Shown piece after piece: positions 35,257-45,266 of a stretch of 64,000 bases of DNA. How positions within the stretch are numbered: the stretch's first letter is position 1; the number at the start of each line of letters is the position of its first letter. The stretch spans positions 903,802 through 967,801 of the forward strand of contig NZ_LR027842.1 of assembly GCF_900607225.1 (NCBI RefSeq). The letters run 5' to 3'. Below the pieces are notes generated by a model, which saw only the letters and a list, made by a program, of their open reading frames with translations, did not search any database and was not told the DNA's origin. The translations under genes and the position numbers were made by a program. Source of the DNA: [Pseudopropionibacterium] massiliense. GTDB taxonomy: Bacteria; Actinomycetota; Actinomycetes; Propionibacteriales; Propionibacteriaceae.

Positions 35257-35855
35257 CGGTCCGCCGCCTTGAGCATCCGGGCCAGGAGCACGCCGGTGAT
35301 CCGGGCGCTGTCGTCCATGTGCTCGGGGTGGGCGGCGAGCCACCGGTCCAGCGCCACCACCATGCTCCACGTGAGCTCCACGTGGAGGTCGGCCGGGAGA
35401 TCCCGCTCGAGCCTCCCGAGGGCGCGGCCGTGCTCCACCATGAGCGTGCACCACTCACGGGCGGCCCGTTCGAACCGATCCCGCGTCGCCGACGGTGGCG
35501 CGTCGCGCAGGTGGAAGATCACGGGAACGGCGGCCAGGTCCTCGTCGCGGCAGGCCCTGCCGAGGGCCTCCACGAGGGCGAGAACCGTGGGCCAGTAGTT
35601 CTCGGCGGTGAGGGCGCCGGGATCGGCCACCTCGATGCGGGCAGCCAGCAGGGCCAGGCCGTCGGCGAGGGCGGCGTCGAACAGCGCTTCCTTCTCCTGG
35701 AAGAAATGGTAGAAGGAGCTGCGGGGGAAGCCGGCCTCCGAGAGGATCTGCTGCAGGGAAGCGCCGCGGTAACCGTGGCGGGCGAAGTGGGCGCGGGCCG
35801 CGCGCATCAGGCGGGCGCGGCGCTCGGGGGCGATGGGTTTCCGGGTGCGCGGCAT
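35253..35855 (-). CDS. TetR-family transcriptional regulator
   Basis: A 200-aa repressor. The N-terminal helix-turn-helix is 'HGYRGASLQQILSEAGFPRSSFYHFF', and the rest is a helical ligand-binding domain ('AREWCTLMVEHGRALG'). The ATG at 35855 (MPRTRKPIAPERRARL) follows AAGGAGCAGCGAGG. The frame upstream to 36194 lies antisense to pepA and is rejected. It is first gene of the operon with the SDR and glycosyltransferase genes, so it probably autoregulates the operon. A 13-nt palindrome lies upstream. Confidence 0.9.
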   Translation of the reverse strand: MPRTRKPIAPERRARLMRAARAHFARHGYRGASLQQILSEAGFPRSSFYHFFQEKEALFDAALADGLALLAARIEVADPGALTAENYWPTVLALVEALGRACRDEDLAAVPVIFHLRDAPPSATRDRFERAAREWCTLMVEHGRALGRLERDLPADLHVELTWSMVVALDRWLAAHPEHMDDSARITGVLLARMLKAADR

Positions 35856-35898
35856 CCTCGCTGCTCCTTCGCGTTGATCGGGGGATGGTGCGATGATA

Positions 35899-35911
35899 TC
35901 CAGTTCCTGGA
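35899..35911. promoter_or_regulatory. Possible TetR operator
   Basis: TCCAG-TTC-CTGGA is a perfect short palindrome 43 bp before the regulator start, in an AT-richer patch with a TATCAT-like -10 overlapping on the minus strand. The arms are short, so chance is possible. Confidence 0.3.
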
Positions 35912-36004
35912 CCGAAATGTTCATGTATTTTGTCGGGCCGAACCGGGAGTGTCCTCCCGGTGTTCGTCCCCCGGTCGGGAGGCGAGAGGGTGCCGGAAAA
36001 CGGC

Positions 36005-36039
36005 CGCGGGGTACCGGAGTGCGTCTCCGGTACCCCGCG
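36005..36039 (-). terminator. Terminator of pepA
   Basis: A perfect 15-bp stem (36005-36019 with 36025-36039, CGCGGGGTACCGGAG and its complement) with a 5-nt loop. It lies 21 bp beyond the pepA stop and upstream of the tetR promoter. Confidence 0.85.
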
Positions 36040-36060
36040 AAGCCGCTGTGGCCGGAGCCC

Positions 36061-37554
36061 TCAGCTGACCAGTTGGGTCGCCAGTGCCACCAGGGTGCGC
36101 ACCGCGGCACCGGTGCCGCCGACCGGTGTGCAGCCGTAGGGGGACTCGTCGTTCCAGGCCGGGCCCGCGATGTCCAGGTGTGCCCAGGAGACACCGTCCG
36201 GGATGAAGTGCTGCAGGAAGGCCGCCGCGCTCAGGGCCCCGCCGTAGCGGCCCTTGCCGCCGGAACGCAGGTCCGCGACATCCGACTTCAACCCCTCACG
36301 GATGTCATCGGTGATCGGCAGGTGCCAGAAACCCTCCCCTGCCGCCTCGGCCGCGTCGAGCAGGCGATCAGCGGTGGCGTCGTCGCTGGCCATGAGCCCG
36401 GCGGTGCGTTTCCCGAGGGCCACCATGCAGGCTCCCGTGAGAGTGGCGACGTCCACGATCAGGTTCGGGGAGTCGGTGCCGGCACGCCCCAGCGCGTCGG
36501 CCATCACGAGGCGGCCCTCGGCGTCGGTGTTGACGTTCTCGACGGTGGTTCCGTCGAACATGGTGAGCACATCGGCGGAGCGGTAGGCGGTGCCGGATGG
36601 AAGGTTCTCGGCCATGGCGGCGTAGGTGGTGACCTTGACCGACAACCCCAGGGCGGCGATGGCCCGGGTGGCGGCGATCACGGCGGCCGCCCCTGACATG
36701 TCGCAGGTCATGGAGGCCATCTGCCCGGCGGGTTTGATGTCCAGGCCGCCGGAGTCGAAGGTGATGCCCTTGCCCACCAGTCCCAGGTGGAACTTCGCGC
36801 CGCGCGGGGCCCAGGTGAGACGAAGCAGGCGCGGGGCTCTCGACGAGCCGCCGCCCACAGCCAGGATGCCGCCGTAGCCGCCCTTGGCGAGGGCCTTCTC
36901 GTCGAGGATCTCGGCCCCGACCTTGAGATCCGAGACGTGGGCCTTGGCGGATTCCGCGAAGGTCTCGGGGTAGAGCAGGTTGGGTGGGGTGTTGATCCAG
37001 TCGCGGGCCTGCACCACGGCGGCCGCGACGACCCCGGCCTCCTCGACGGATTCCTTGAGCTGGGCGCGCCCGGTCACGAGAGTGATGGCGGCCACGGCGT
37101 TCTTCTGGGGCTTCCGGGTGACGCGGGGAATGCGGTATGCGCCCAGCACGGCGCCCTCCGCGGCGGCCCGCGCCAGCTCGGGGTCGTGCAGCTCGAGGGA
37201 GATGGTGACGTTCAGGTTCTCGACGTCCTTCGTGCCGCTGATCTTCCGCAGGGCGACCCCGCACGCGTGCCTGAGAGCCGACGGGGTGACATCGACATCA
37301 CCCAGGCCGACCACGACGAGTCGCTGGGGAACGGGGGGCAGGGCGGCCAGCGTGCCGAGTTCGCTGCGTGCGCCCAGAGCGACGGCTGCCTCCAGTAGCG
37401 GTGACGGGAGTTGCTTGCTCCATGCCTTCTCCAGTTCCGCCGGCACCCCGACGAGGGTCGGGGTCCCGCCGACGCTGGTGAGGCCGACCACGACGACGTC
37501 GGCGTCCCGGTCGATGCTCTTTGCGGTCTTCAGGGCGGGAATGTTGGTGCTCAC
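36061..37554 (-). CDS. pepA: Leucyl aminopeptidase (M17)
   Basis: A 497-aa dinuclear-metal aminopeptidase that degrades cytosolic peptides. Metal and active-site motifs are 'GKGITFDSGGLDIKPA' (Lys, Asp) and NTDAEGRLVMADAL (Asp, Glu, Arg). The N-terminal macro-like domain is present. The GTG start at 37554 (MSTNIPAL) fits the family length. It is monocistronic with its own terminator and intact, although it lies between two loci that carry apparent frameshifts. Confidence 0.96.
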   Translation of the reverse strand: MSTNIPALKTAKSIDRDADVVVVGLTSVGGTPTLVGVPAELEKAWSKQLPSPLLEAAVALGARSELGTLAALPPVPQRLVVVGLGDVDVTPSALRHACGVALRKISGTKDVENLNVTISLELHDPELARAAAEGAVLGAYRIPRVTRKPQKNAVAAITLVTGRAQLKESVEEAGVVAAAVVQARDWINTPPNLLYPETFAESAKAHVSDLKVGAEILDEKALAKGGYGGILAVGGGSSRAPRLLRLTWAPRGAKFHLGLVGKGITFDSGGLDIKPAGQMASMTCDMSGAAAVIAATRAIAALGLSVKVTTYAAMAENLPSGTAYRSADVLTMFDGTTVENVNTDAEGRLVMADALGRAGTDSPNLIVDVATLTGACMVALGKRTAGLMASDDATADRLLDAAEAAGEGFWHLPITDDIREGLKSDVADLRSGGKGRYGGALSAAAFLQHFIPDGVSWAHLDIAGPAWNDESPYGCTPVGGTGAAVRTLVALATQLVS

Positions 37555-37684
37555 CGGGCCAGCTTAGAGGCTTCGCCGGGGAGTCGCGCGTGGGCCCCGT
37601 GAGCGGGATTCCGCGGCTGCGTCGCGCGCGGCGAGGGGAGGTAAGGCGTCGCAAATCGGGGCTAGGGACCATTACCAATTCAGC

Positions 37685-37703
37685 TTAAGATACCCTAACT
37701 TTT
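37685..37703. promoter_or_regulatory. DtxR/IdeR-like iron box upstream of the siderophore-transport operon
   Basis: The 19 bases TTAAGATACCCTAACTTTT match 13 positions of the palindromic actinobacterial iron-box consensus (TTAGGTTAGCCTAACCTAA). The site is in an AT-rich patch 84 bp before the first gene and suggests repression by an iron-loaded DtxR-family regulator. Confidence 0.5.
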
Positions 37704-37786
37704 GTTTGTGGCCGGGTAAACCGTGCGCAACGCCGGCGTCAAGTGACCGCTTGCCCGATTCCACTGTGTTGTCGGAAGGGAGTTCA

Positions 37787-39528
37787 ATGCTGTTGCAGCA
37801 TCAATCAGTCGTCAGAGCGGCTGGGGTGGGCGTCCGGTTGTTGGGTTTCCCGGTGCTCGCGGGCCTGGGAAGTTCCGCTCTGCTCATCTCGGCTGCCTGG
37901 ATCAATGCCGCGCTGTTCAACGAGCTTCTGGGGCAGCGGCGCCCGGACCAGCTCGCGTGGCTGGCCGGGGCCCTCGGAGTCGTCCTGGTGCTGCGTCCCC
38001 TGGCCGAGTTCCTGGGGGAGATCGCCCAGAACCGTTCCGGCCTGGTCGTCAAACGCAACCTGCGGTGCGCACTGCTGGCCAAGTTCGAGGAACTCGGACC
38101 GATGCGTTCCGATGCGGGCTGCAGCGGTGCGCTGCACTCCGTCCTCACCGACGGCATCGAGGCGGTGGAACCCTACTTCGTGAAGTACCTCTCCCAACTG
38201 GTGGTCACGGTGGCCGTCGCCCTGGCCATCACCGTGATGATCGGTGTGCACAGCGCGCTCATCGCGGGCATCCTCCTGGTCTGTGGCATGGCGGTGGTCG
38301 CCATCCCGCGGATCTGGGACAGGGTGCTCGCCGAGCGGGGAAGGGAGCACTGGGACGCCTACGAGAACATGAACTCCGACTTCATCGACGCCATGCTGGG
38401 AATGACCACGCTCAAGTCCTTCGGGGCGGCCGGATACTACGGGCAGCAGCTGGAGACGCAGTCCACGCGGCTGCTGGACTCGACCCTCGGCCAGCTCCGG
38501 CTCTCCCTGGGCGAGACCGGGCTCAGCGGTGCCATGAAGGTGCTGGGACCCGCCGTGGCCCTCGTCCTGGGGATCGGCCAGATCAGAGGGGATCGCTCAC
38601 CCTCGGGTCGCTCTTCCTGGTGATACTCCTGTCCATCGAGTTGTTCCGGCCGTTCACCGCCCTCTCCGGCATCTGGCACGAATCCTTCTACGGAATCTCC
38701 GCAGCCAGCCAGATGAGCGCGCTGTTCCGGCTGGCGCCCGGTAATCCCCGGCCATCCGGGGAGGGATGGGGCAAACCCCCGGCGGGGGACATCGAGTTCG
38801 ACAACGTCGTCTACAGCTACCCGGGAGCCGGGCAACCTGCGCTGGATGGGGCGTCCTTCCGGATTCCCGCCGGCGCCGTGACCGCGATCGTCGGTCTGTC
38901 CGGTTCGGGGAAGTCCACCGCCCTCGGACTGCTGATGGGATTCGATCGACCCGCTGAAGGAAGGATCCGCGTCGGCGGGGTGGACCCCGCCACCATTCCC
39001 GTCGAACGGTTGATCACCCTGGTGCCGCAGGACCCACTCCTGTTCCCGGGAACCGTCCGCGAGATTCTCGCCGAGGCCAATCCCGGGGCCGGCGAGGCGC
39101 AGATGCTGACCACCCTGGGGACAGCACAGGCCCAGGATCTGAGGACATTCGACGCCGGGGAGGAGAACGGCATCCTCGATGTGAGGGTCCTGGAACGGGG
39201 AACGAACCTCTCGGGCGGTCAGAAACAGCGGCTGGCGATTGCCCGGGCGTTGATCAGGGAAACCCCGGTTCTGATCCTGGACGAATCCACCTCGGCCCTG
39301 GACTCCCGCACGGAGCAGCGGTTGCTGGCCGGGATCAGGGAGAGACACCCGGGTCTGACCCTCATCCTCGTCACCCACCGGATCGACGCCGCATCGAGTG
39401 CCGATCACGTCATCGTCATGGAACACGGCCGGGTCGCCTGCCAGGGTTCCCCGGGGGAACTGCTGGCGGAGCCCGGGAGCCCCTGGGCCGGACTCGTCGC
39501 CATGCAAGCCGGACGGGAGGCAGTGTGA
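37787..39528 (+). pseudogene. ABC half-transporter 1 (exporter fold), one apparent -1 frameshift
   Basis: Conceptually about 580 aa: an N-terminal six-helix domain ('LLISAAWINAALFNELLG', 'VVTVAVALAITVMIGVHSALI') and a C-terminal ATPase with Walker A VGLSGSGKSTALG, signature LSGGQKQRLAIA and Walker B VLILDESTSALD. The first frame ends at 38623. The second is needed from about 38591 ('SLTLGSLFLVILL'), and adding one G to the run at 38588-38591 restores IRGGSLTLG. The start is ATG 37787 with GGAAGGGAG. Resembles the IrtA/IrtB or CydD/CydC class. Paired with the next gene by GTGA overlap. Confidence 0.8.
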
Positions 39529-41257
39529 GAACCGCGATCCGTGAAGTACTGCACCTGCTCGGGATGCTGAAAACCTGCCGGGGCCTGTTCGCCGCATCCA
39601 CGGTGGTCACCATGCTGTCGCAGCTGACGTTGGTGTCGGTCAGCATCACATCGGTGTGGATCACCACCACCCTGATCGCCGACCCGGACGCCGGACTGTC
39701 GCTGCTGACCGGGGTGCTGTTCGGGGGCGTCGCCTTCCACGCGTTGAGCCTCCTGCTCGAGGTCTGGTGGTCCCACGAGGTGGCCTACCGGATCCTCCAC
39801 ATCCTCCGGGTCCGGATCTACGCGGCGATCAGGCGCATCGCCCCCCTGGGGTTGCAGGGAAGAAGAACCGGGGACGTGGCGTCCGCGGCCATGGGTGACG
39901 CGGAGACCCTGGAGTGGTTCTACGCGCACACCGCGAGTACTGCCATCTGCGCGGTCATCAGCCCCGCCCTGATGATCGGCATCCTCTGCTGGCTGGTGGG
40001 GCCGATCGGCCTTGTGATGGCGTTCGCGTGCGTGCTGCTGGTCGCCTGCCCGCTGCTGCTGATGGGAGTCCAGACGCGGCAGGGGATCAGGCTCAGGAAG
40101 AGCCTTTCCGACCTGCGCGTCACGGCACTGGACTTCGTGCACGGGCAACGGGAGCTGCGCAGCCTGGGAATGGTGGAACGCCAGGGGTCGGCGATCCTGT
40201 CGGGAACCGATTCGATCCAGTGGATCAAACTCGGGCAGTCACTGAGGCAGTCGGTGGAGAAGGCCTGTGGTGGGATCCTCACCGCCGTCGCGACCCTGGT
40301 CCTCATAGTTGTCCTGACCGGTGGGGTCATCGATGGCAGGATCGCCCCGGACATCCTGCCCGTGGCCATCGTGCTGGCCGGGATGAGCATCGCCCCGGTC
40401 ATCTCCCTGACCGGGATGCTCGCCCGGGTGGGGGAGATCGGCGCCTGTGCCGGGAGAATCCGGGGAATCCTGGAGGTGGAGGACCCGATCCCCGCGACTC
40501 CGGAGACGGGGCTGCGCTCGCGACCCGGCGAGCAGGGAGAGCTCGACCTCGAATCGGTGTCGTTCGCCTACGGCGACGAGGAGGTGCTGAAGGACGTCAC
40601 CCTGTCCGTGGAACCGGGACGCTCGATCAGCCTGGTGGGTCCCTCCGGGGCGGGAAAGACGACCATCGCCAACCTGGTGATGCGATTCCTGGATCCCGGC
40701 GAGGGCGAGGTGCGTTTCAACGGCGAGAACCTGCGGGCCGTCGCCCCCGACGAGCACCGCGAACGACTGGCCCTGGTGCCGCAGGACTGCCACATCTTCG
40801 CCGGAACGGCGGCTCCAACCTGTCCCTGGCCCGGCCGGAGGCATCCGATGCCCAGCTGTGGGAGGCCCTGGAGAGGGCCGGCCTGGCGGAGATGGTGCGC
40901 CGGCTGGGCGGGCTGGAGGCCAGGATCGGCGACCGTGGTGCCAACCTCTCGGGAGGCGAACGTCAACGCCTCGGGATCGCGCGGGCCTTCCTCCGCGATC
41001 CCGAGCTGCTGATCCTGGATGAGCCGCTGGCGAACCTCGACCCGTTCCTGGAGGCCGAGATCTCGGCGAACATGGCCCGGCTCAGGTCGGACAGGACGAC
41101 CGTGGTCATCGCCCACCGGCTCACCTCGATCAGGATGGCGGAGAGGATCATCGTCCTGAACGACGGGCGGATCGAGGCCAGCGGGAACCATGACGAGCTC
41201 CTGGGCAACCCGTTCTACAGGAACCTGCTCGGAACCCAGATCGGGGACGAGACATGA
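39525..41257 (+). pseudogene. ABC half-transporter 2 (exporter fold), one apparent -1 frameshift
   Basis: Conceptually about 577 aa. A six-helix domain precedes an ATPase with Walker [14 protein letters not shown], then '[14 protein letters not shown]', where the frame breaks near 40811. The alternative frame continues '[19 protein letters not shown]', signature [12 protein letters not shown], Walker [13 protein letters not shown] and the H-loop 'VVIAHRLTS'. Restoring one G at 40811-40812 joins both parts. Gene order and GTGA coupling imply a heterodimer with the preceding half-transporter, as in IrtAB-type siderophore importers that have an exporter fold. Confidence 0.8.
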
Positions 41258-41288
41258 CCGCTCCCGCCTGCACGGGAAAGGGCGACAC

Positions 41289-42322
41289 GTGATCGCGACC
41301 TTCACCGGGAGGGCGTTGCTGAATCTCGGGCTGACGATCCTCCTGATCCTCGTCGTCATCCTCGGGGTCGTCGTCGGCGCCACCGACATCGGCCTCGAGA
41401 CGACGCTCAAGGGAATCTGGGCCGCCGTCGGAGGGCAGGGCACCGAGGCTCTGGGACTGTCCACCGTCGATGCCCAGATCGTGGGTGACGTCCGGTTGCC
41501 CCGCGCCATCCTCGGGGCGCTGGCCGGGGCCGGGCTGGCGGTGTGTGGGTTGGTGGCCCAGTCCCTGCTCAGGAACCCCTGGGGGATCCCTACCTGCTGG
41601 GGATCTCCTCGGGTGCCTCCACCGGGGCGGCTATCGTCATGGTGTTCGGGGCCTCCAGCGCGGCGATCGGCTCCCTGGGAATCACGGGCGGTGCCTTCCT
41701 GGGAGCTCTCCTGTCGATCGTCGTCGTCGCCTTCCTGGCCTCTGCCGGCGGCAGGATCACCGTCAACCGGATCATCTTCGCGGGGATGGCCGTCAGCTAC
41801 TTCTTCTCCGCTGTCACGAGCCTGACGACCCTGCTGGCCAGGAACGCCGCCGGGGCCCGGTCGGTGATGTTCTGGATCCTGGGATCGCTGTCCGCGGCGT
41901 CCTGGCAGGACGTGTGGCTCGCGGGCCCCGTGACCCTGGCGGCCCTCGGGGCCTTCACCCTGCTGGGACGCAGAATCGACCTGTTGAACCTGGGCGACGA
42001 CCAGGCGCGTTCCCTCGGCACATCCCCGGTTCCCTACCGGAACGCCGCATTCATCCTGCTGGCCCTCACCGTGGCGGTTCTCGTGTCGGTCACCGGAACC
42101 ATCGGGTTCGTGGGCCTGATCATTCCCCACCTGGCGAAACTGCTGGTGGGAACCGTGACGCGACGGGCCCTCCCCGTGGCGGCTCTCAGCGGGGCGATCC
42201 TGCTCGTGGCGGCGGACATCGGGGCCCGGATCGTTCTCAGACCCGCGGAGCTGCCCATCGGGATCCTCACCGCCATCATCGGGACACCGACGCTGATGGT
42301 GCTGATCCGCAACCATTCATGA
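41289..42322 (+). pseudogene. FecCD-family iron-siderophore permease, one apparent -1 frameshift
   Basis: Conceptually about 344 aa. GTG 41289 (MIATFTGRALLNLG) follows GGAAAGGG. 'DVRLPRAILGALAGAGLAVCG' is the FecCD hallmark, and the frame breaks at 'LLRNP' (C-run 41576-41579). One more C gives LLRNPLGDPYLLGISSGAS, continued in the frame ending at 42322, with 'TGTIGFVGLIIPHLAK' and a C-terminal helix. It is a BtuC-like membrane subunit that would work with the FecE-like ATPase and the binding lipoprotein downstream. Confidence 0.82.
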
Positions 42323-42356
42323 CCATTCCGGAAATGACGAGGACAAGGAGATATCC

Positions 42357-43345
42357 ATGAAACCCACATCCACGCCCGCCAGGCTGGCCGCGCTGGTGCT
42401 GGGGGTCGCGGCCACCGTCACCACGTTCAGCGGCTGCTCCCCGGCGAACACCACCGAGACGACCAGCGGCGAGGCCATGACCATGAGCAACTGCGGCAAG
42501 AACACGACCTTCACCACCCCACCGTCGAAGGTGCTGTCGCTGGGAGTCTCGGGGCTGGCCTATCTCTATGCCGCGGGAGCCAAGGAGAAGATCGTCGCCC
42601 GGGCCAACGAGTACGGGGAACCAGCCGCCTCGTGGATGGGCGGCGGTGCCGACGACATCAGGATCGCAGCCGACTCGGGCATGTCCGTCGAGGGGGTGAT
42701 CGGGCTGCAACCCGACCTGGTCTACGGCGGGGGGTTCGATTCCTCCCAGCTCCCACCCGAACGCCTGATCGAGAAGGGCATTCCGGCGGTCGTCGACCAA
42801 CCCGAATGCCACTACCTCTACTCCGATCAGAAGAGGATGAGTCATTCGACGCGATCCTCACCGAGGTCTCCCGGCTCGGGAAGGTGCTCGGCACCTCCGA
42901 CAAGGCCGAGGCCGAGGTCGCAACCCTGAGGGGGGAGCTCGACAGGCTGGCCAGGGAGAAACCCGGAGCGGGACGGAAAGTGGCCTTCGCATACTACTTC
43001 GGCGAGGAGGAAGGCCTCTTCAGTTACGGGGAGGCGGGCGTGATGGGCGACATGATGAAGTCGCTGGACCTCAGGACGGCGGTGGACCCCAGCTACCACC
43101 CCCACCAGGGTCCGATCGCCCCCGAGGCCTTCGTGAAATCCGACGCCGACCTGATAGTCGTGCTCCTGGGCATGGGGGGAGCGACCAAGGAATCGACCAT
43201 GCAGCGGCTACAGGCGATTCCCGGGTTCCAGGACATGAAAGCGGTCAAGGACGGCAAGATCTTCTACGCCGAGTCCGCCATCGCCTACGCATCCCCGTCG
43301 GCCATCCACGGGGCCATCGAACTGGCCTCCAAGATCAAGCAGTAA
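42357..43345 (+). pseudogene. Iron-siderophore substrate-binding lipoprotein, one apparent -1 frameshift
   Basis: Conceptually about 329 aa. A lipoprotein signal (KPTSTPARLAALVLGVAATV, lipobox ending SGC) follows AAGGAG. The FecB/FhuD-type fold has 'PSKVLSLGVSGLAYLYAAG' and 'EGVIGLQPDLVYGGGF'. The frame breaks after 'YLYSDQKR' near 42835. Adding one G gives 'RDESFDAILTEVSRLGKVLG' and the second lobe to 'AIELASKIKQ'. It would capture the ferric-siderophore on the outer face of the membrane for the FecCD-like permease. Confidence 0.8.
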
Positions 43346-43348
43346 CCC

Positions 43349-44122
43349 ATGGATCTCCCCCTGGAAGCCCGTGGCGTCACAGTCAGCTTCGGCGATTTCA
43401 CGGCGGTGAAATCCGTCACCTTCGACATCGCCAGGGGAAGGATCGTCGGCATCGCCGGCCCCAACAGATCCGGCAAGACGACCCTGCTCAAGGCGATCCA
43501 CGGCGCGCAGCAAATCACCGACGGGACGGTCAGCATCGAGGGGGAGCCCCTGTCCCGGCTCGGGACCCGGCAGGTGGCACGGAAACTGGCCGTCGTCTCG
43601 CAGTTCGAGGACAGCGGGGAACGGATGCGCGTGGCGGACCTCGTGATGCTGGGCCGGGCGCCCCACCGCCGCGACATCGAGGGCTACAGCCGCCAGGACC
43701 ACCGGATCGTCGAGGATGCCCTGGCCGCGGTGGGGTTCTCCGGGATCGCGGACCGCTACGTCCACACCCTCTCCGGAGGGGAGAGACAGCGCATCCTCAT
43801 CGCCCGGGCGCTGGCGCAGCGATGCGACCTGGTGTTGATGGACGAGCCCACCAACCATCTGGACATCCGTTACCAGCACCAGATCATGACCTTGGTGCGG
43901 GAGGTCGTGGAAACCGCGGTGATCGTTCTCCACGACCTCAACATCGTCTCGCGGTACTGCGACGAGGTGCTGGTGCTGAGGAGGGGTGAACTGGTGGCCT
44001 CGGGGGTGCCGCCAGAGGTGCTGACCACGGAACTCATCGCCGAGATCTGGGGAACCCGAGCCCTGGAGGTGGAGGACGACGGGGTCAAGCAGTTCGTGTT
44101 CCAGGGGTGCGCCGCGCAGTGA
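43349..44122 (+). CDS. FecE-type iron-siderophore ABC transporter ATPase
   Basis: A 257-aa ATPase of the FepC/FecE group: Walker A GPNRSGKTTLLKAI, signature [12 protein letters not shown], Walker B LVLMDEPTNHLD and H-loop 'VIVLHDLNI'. It is the only member of the five-gene transport operon without an apparent frameshift. It lies 3 bp after the binding-protein gene. Arg in the Walker A loop, where Gly is usual, does not break the GxxxxGKT pattern. Confidence 0.92.
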   Translation: MDLPLEARGVTVSFGDFTAVKSVTFDIARGRIVGIAGPNRSGKTTLLKAIHGAQQITDGTVSIEGEPLSRLGTRQVARKLAVVSQFEDSGERMRVADLVMLGRAPHRRDIEGYSRQDHRIVEDALAAVGFSGIADRYVHTLSGGERQRILIARALAQRCDLVLMDEPTNHLDIRYQHQIMTLVREVVETAVIVLHDLNIVSRYCDEVLVLRRGELVASGVPPEVLTTELIAEIWGTRALEVEDDGVKQFVFQGCAAQ

Positions 44123-44189
44123 TCCCGGCCTCGGTGAGACCTCCCGTGGCGTGGCTGGTGGTGCCCGGCCCGACAGGGAGCCGGGTCGT

Positions 44190-44195
44190 TAGCAT
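44190..44195 (+). promoter_or_regulatory. -10 box of the arginase gene, leaderless type
   Basis: TAGCAT followed by 6 nt and the ATG at 44202. Confidence 0.5.
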
Positions 44196-44201
44196 GGTGG
44201 G

Positions 44202-45119
44202 ATGAAACTGACTCTCATCGGAGCCCCCACTGACATCGGCGCCAGTGTCGCGGGCTGTCGCCTCGGGCCCGGGGCGTTGCGTGTCGCCGGTATCGGGAAG
44301 GCCCTGCGGGCCTTCGGAGTGGATGTCCGTGACGCGGGTGACGTCACCGGGCCGCCGAATCCCCAGACCCCGCCGGTTGACGGCTATCGCCACCTGCCGG
44401 AGGTGATCGAGTGGAACCGGGCGGTGCGTGACGCCGTCGCCGCCGAACTGGCGGATGGCCGGATGCCGGTGCTGATGGGCGGCGACCACAGCCTCGCCAT
44501 CGGCAGCATCAGCGCCATCGCCGCGCACTGCCGCAGGGTCGGCAAGAAGCTGCGCATCATCTGGGTGGACGCCCACGCCGACATCAACACCAACGAGCTC
44601 ACTCCCTCCGGGAACATCCACGGCATGCCGGTGGCCTGCCTTCTCGGAGACGGACCGGAGGAGCTGACCGGCATGTCGGACCGGAGGCCCGCCATCGAGG
44701 TGGACAACATCCGCCAGGTCGGGCTGCGCAGCGTCGATCCCGGCGAGAAACGGGTGCTCGTGGATAAGGGCCTCGAGGTGTTCGACATGCGCTTCCTCGA
44801 CGAGGCCGGCATGCGTCACGCCATGGAACGCGCCCTTCACGACATCGACGAGGACACCCACATCCACCTCAGTCTCGATCTCGACTTCGTGGACCCGCAG
44901 GTCGCGCCCGGTGTCGGGACCCCCGTCGTCGGGGGACCGACCTACCGGGAGGCGCAGCTGGCCATGGAGATGATCGCCGACACCGGGAGGCTGGGCTCCA
45001 TCGACCTCGTCGAGATCAACCCGGCGCTCGACATCCGCAACACCACCGCCGAACTCGCCGTCGACCTCGTCGAGAGCCTGTTCGGCAAATCCACCCTGCT
45101 TCGTTTCACCGAGGCCTGA
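44202..45119 (+). CDS. rocF: Arginase
   Basis: A ureohydrolase of 305 aa that converts arginine to ornithine and urea. Mn-binding motifs are MGGDHSLAIG, WVDAHADINT and LSLDLDFVDP. The N-terminus 'LTLIGAPTDIGASVAGC' and the loop 'TPSGNIHGMP' are arginase-like rather than agmatinase-like. It is monocistronic, with a likely leaderless start and a strong hairpin downstream. No urease or ornithine genes adjoin it. Confidence 0.93.
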   Translation: MKLTLIGAPTDIGASVAGCRLGPGALRVAGIGKALRAFGVDVRDAGDVTGPPNPQTPPVDGYRHLPEVIEWNRAVRDAVAAELADGRMPVLMGGDHSLAIGSISAIAAHCRRVGKKLRIIWVDAHADINTNELTPSGNIHGMPVACLLGDGPEELTGMSDRRPAIEVDNIRQVGLRSVDPGEKRVLVDKGLEVFDMRFLDEAGMRHAMERALHDIDEDTHIHLSLDLDFVDPQVAPGVGTPVVGGPTYREAQLAMEMIADTGRLGSIDLVEINPALDIRNTTAELAVDLVESLFGKSTLLRFTEA

Positions 45120-45158
45120 GGCATCGGATCACCCCGGGCAACGGGGCATGACCACACC

Positions 45159-45207
45159 GGGCCCACCGCTTCGTGGCCGGGCTTTCCCGCCTGGAAGCGG
45201 TGGGCCC
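45159..45207. terminator. Bidirectional hairpin downstream of arginase
   Basis: GGGCCCACCGCTTC (45159-45172) pairs perfectly with 45194-45207, with a 21-nt loop, between convergent genes. Confidence 0.8.
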
Positions 45208-45266
45208 AGTGGCGGGGGCGTGACCTGCGGCCGGTCCGCTGGGCGGAAACGGCCGGAGCAGGGGTA

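Noticed and set aside
35258-35458. Upstream part of the ORF 34361-35458 as start of the SDR protein
   Set aside because: It lies within the TetR gene in another frame and lacks the NAD(P) loop. The correct N-terminus is at 35256 in a different frame.
37635-37655. Second iron-box half site (AGGTAAGGC) upstream of the operon
   Set aside because: Only one half matches the consensus. The other half shows no symmetry.
37787-43345. Phase variation or programmed frameshifting as explanation of the operon frameshifts
   Set aside because: The runs are only 2-4 bases, too short for efficient slippage. No stimulatory slippery heptamer or pseudoknot is evident, and four genes in a row would be extraordinary.
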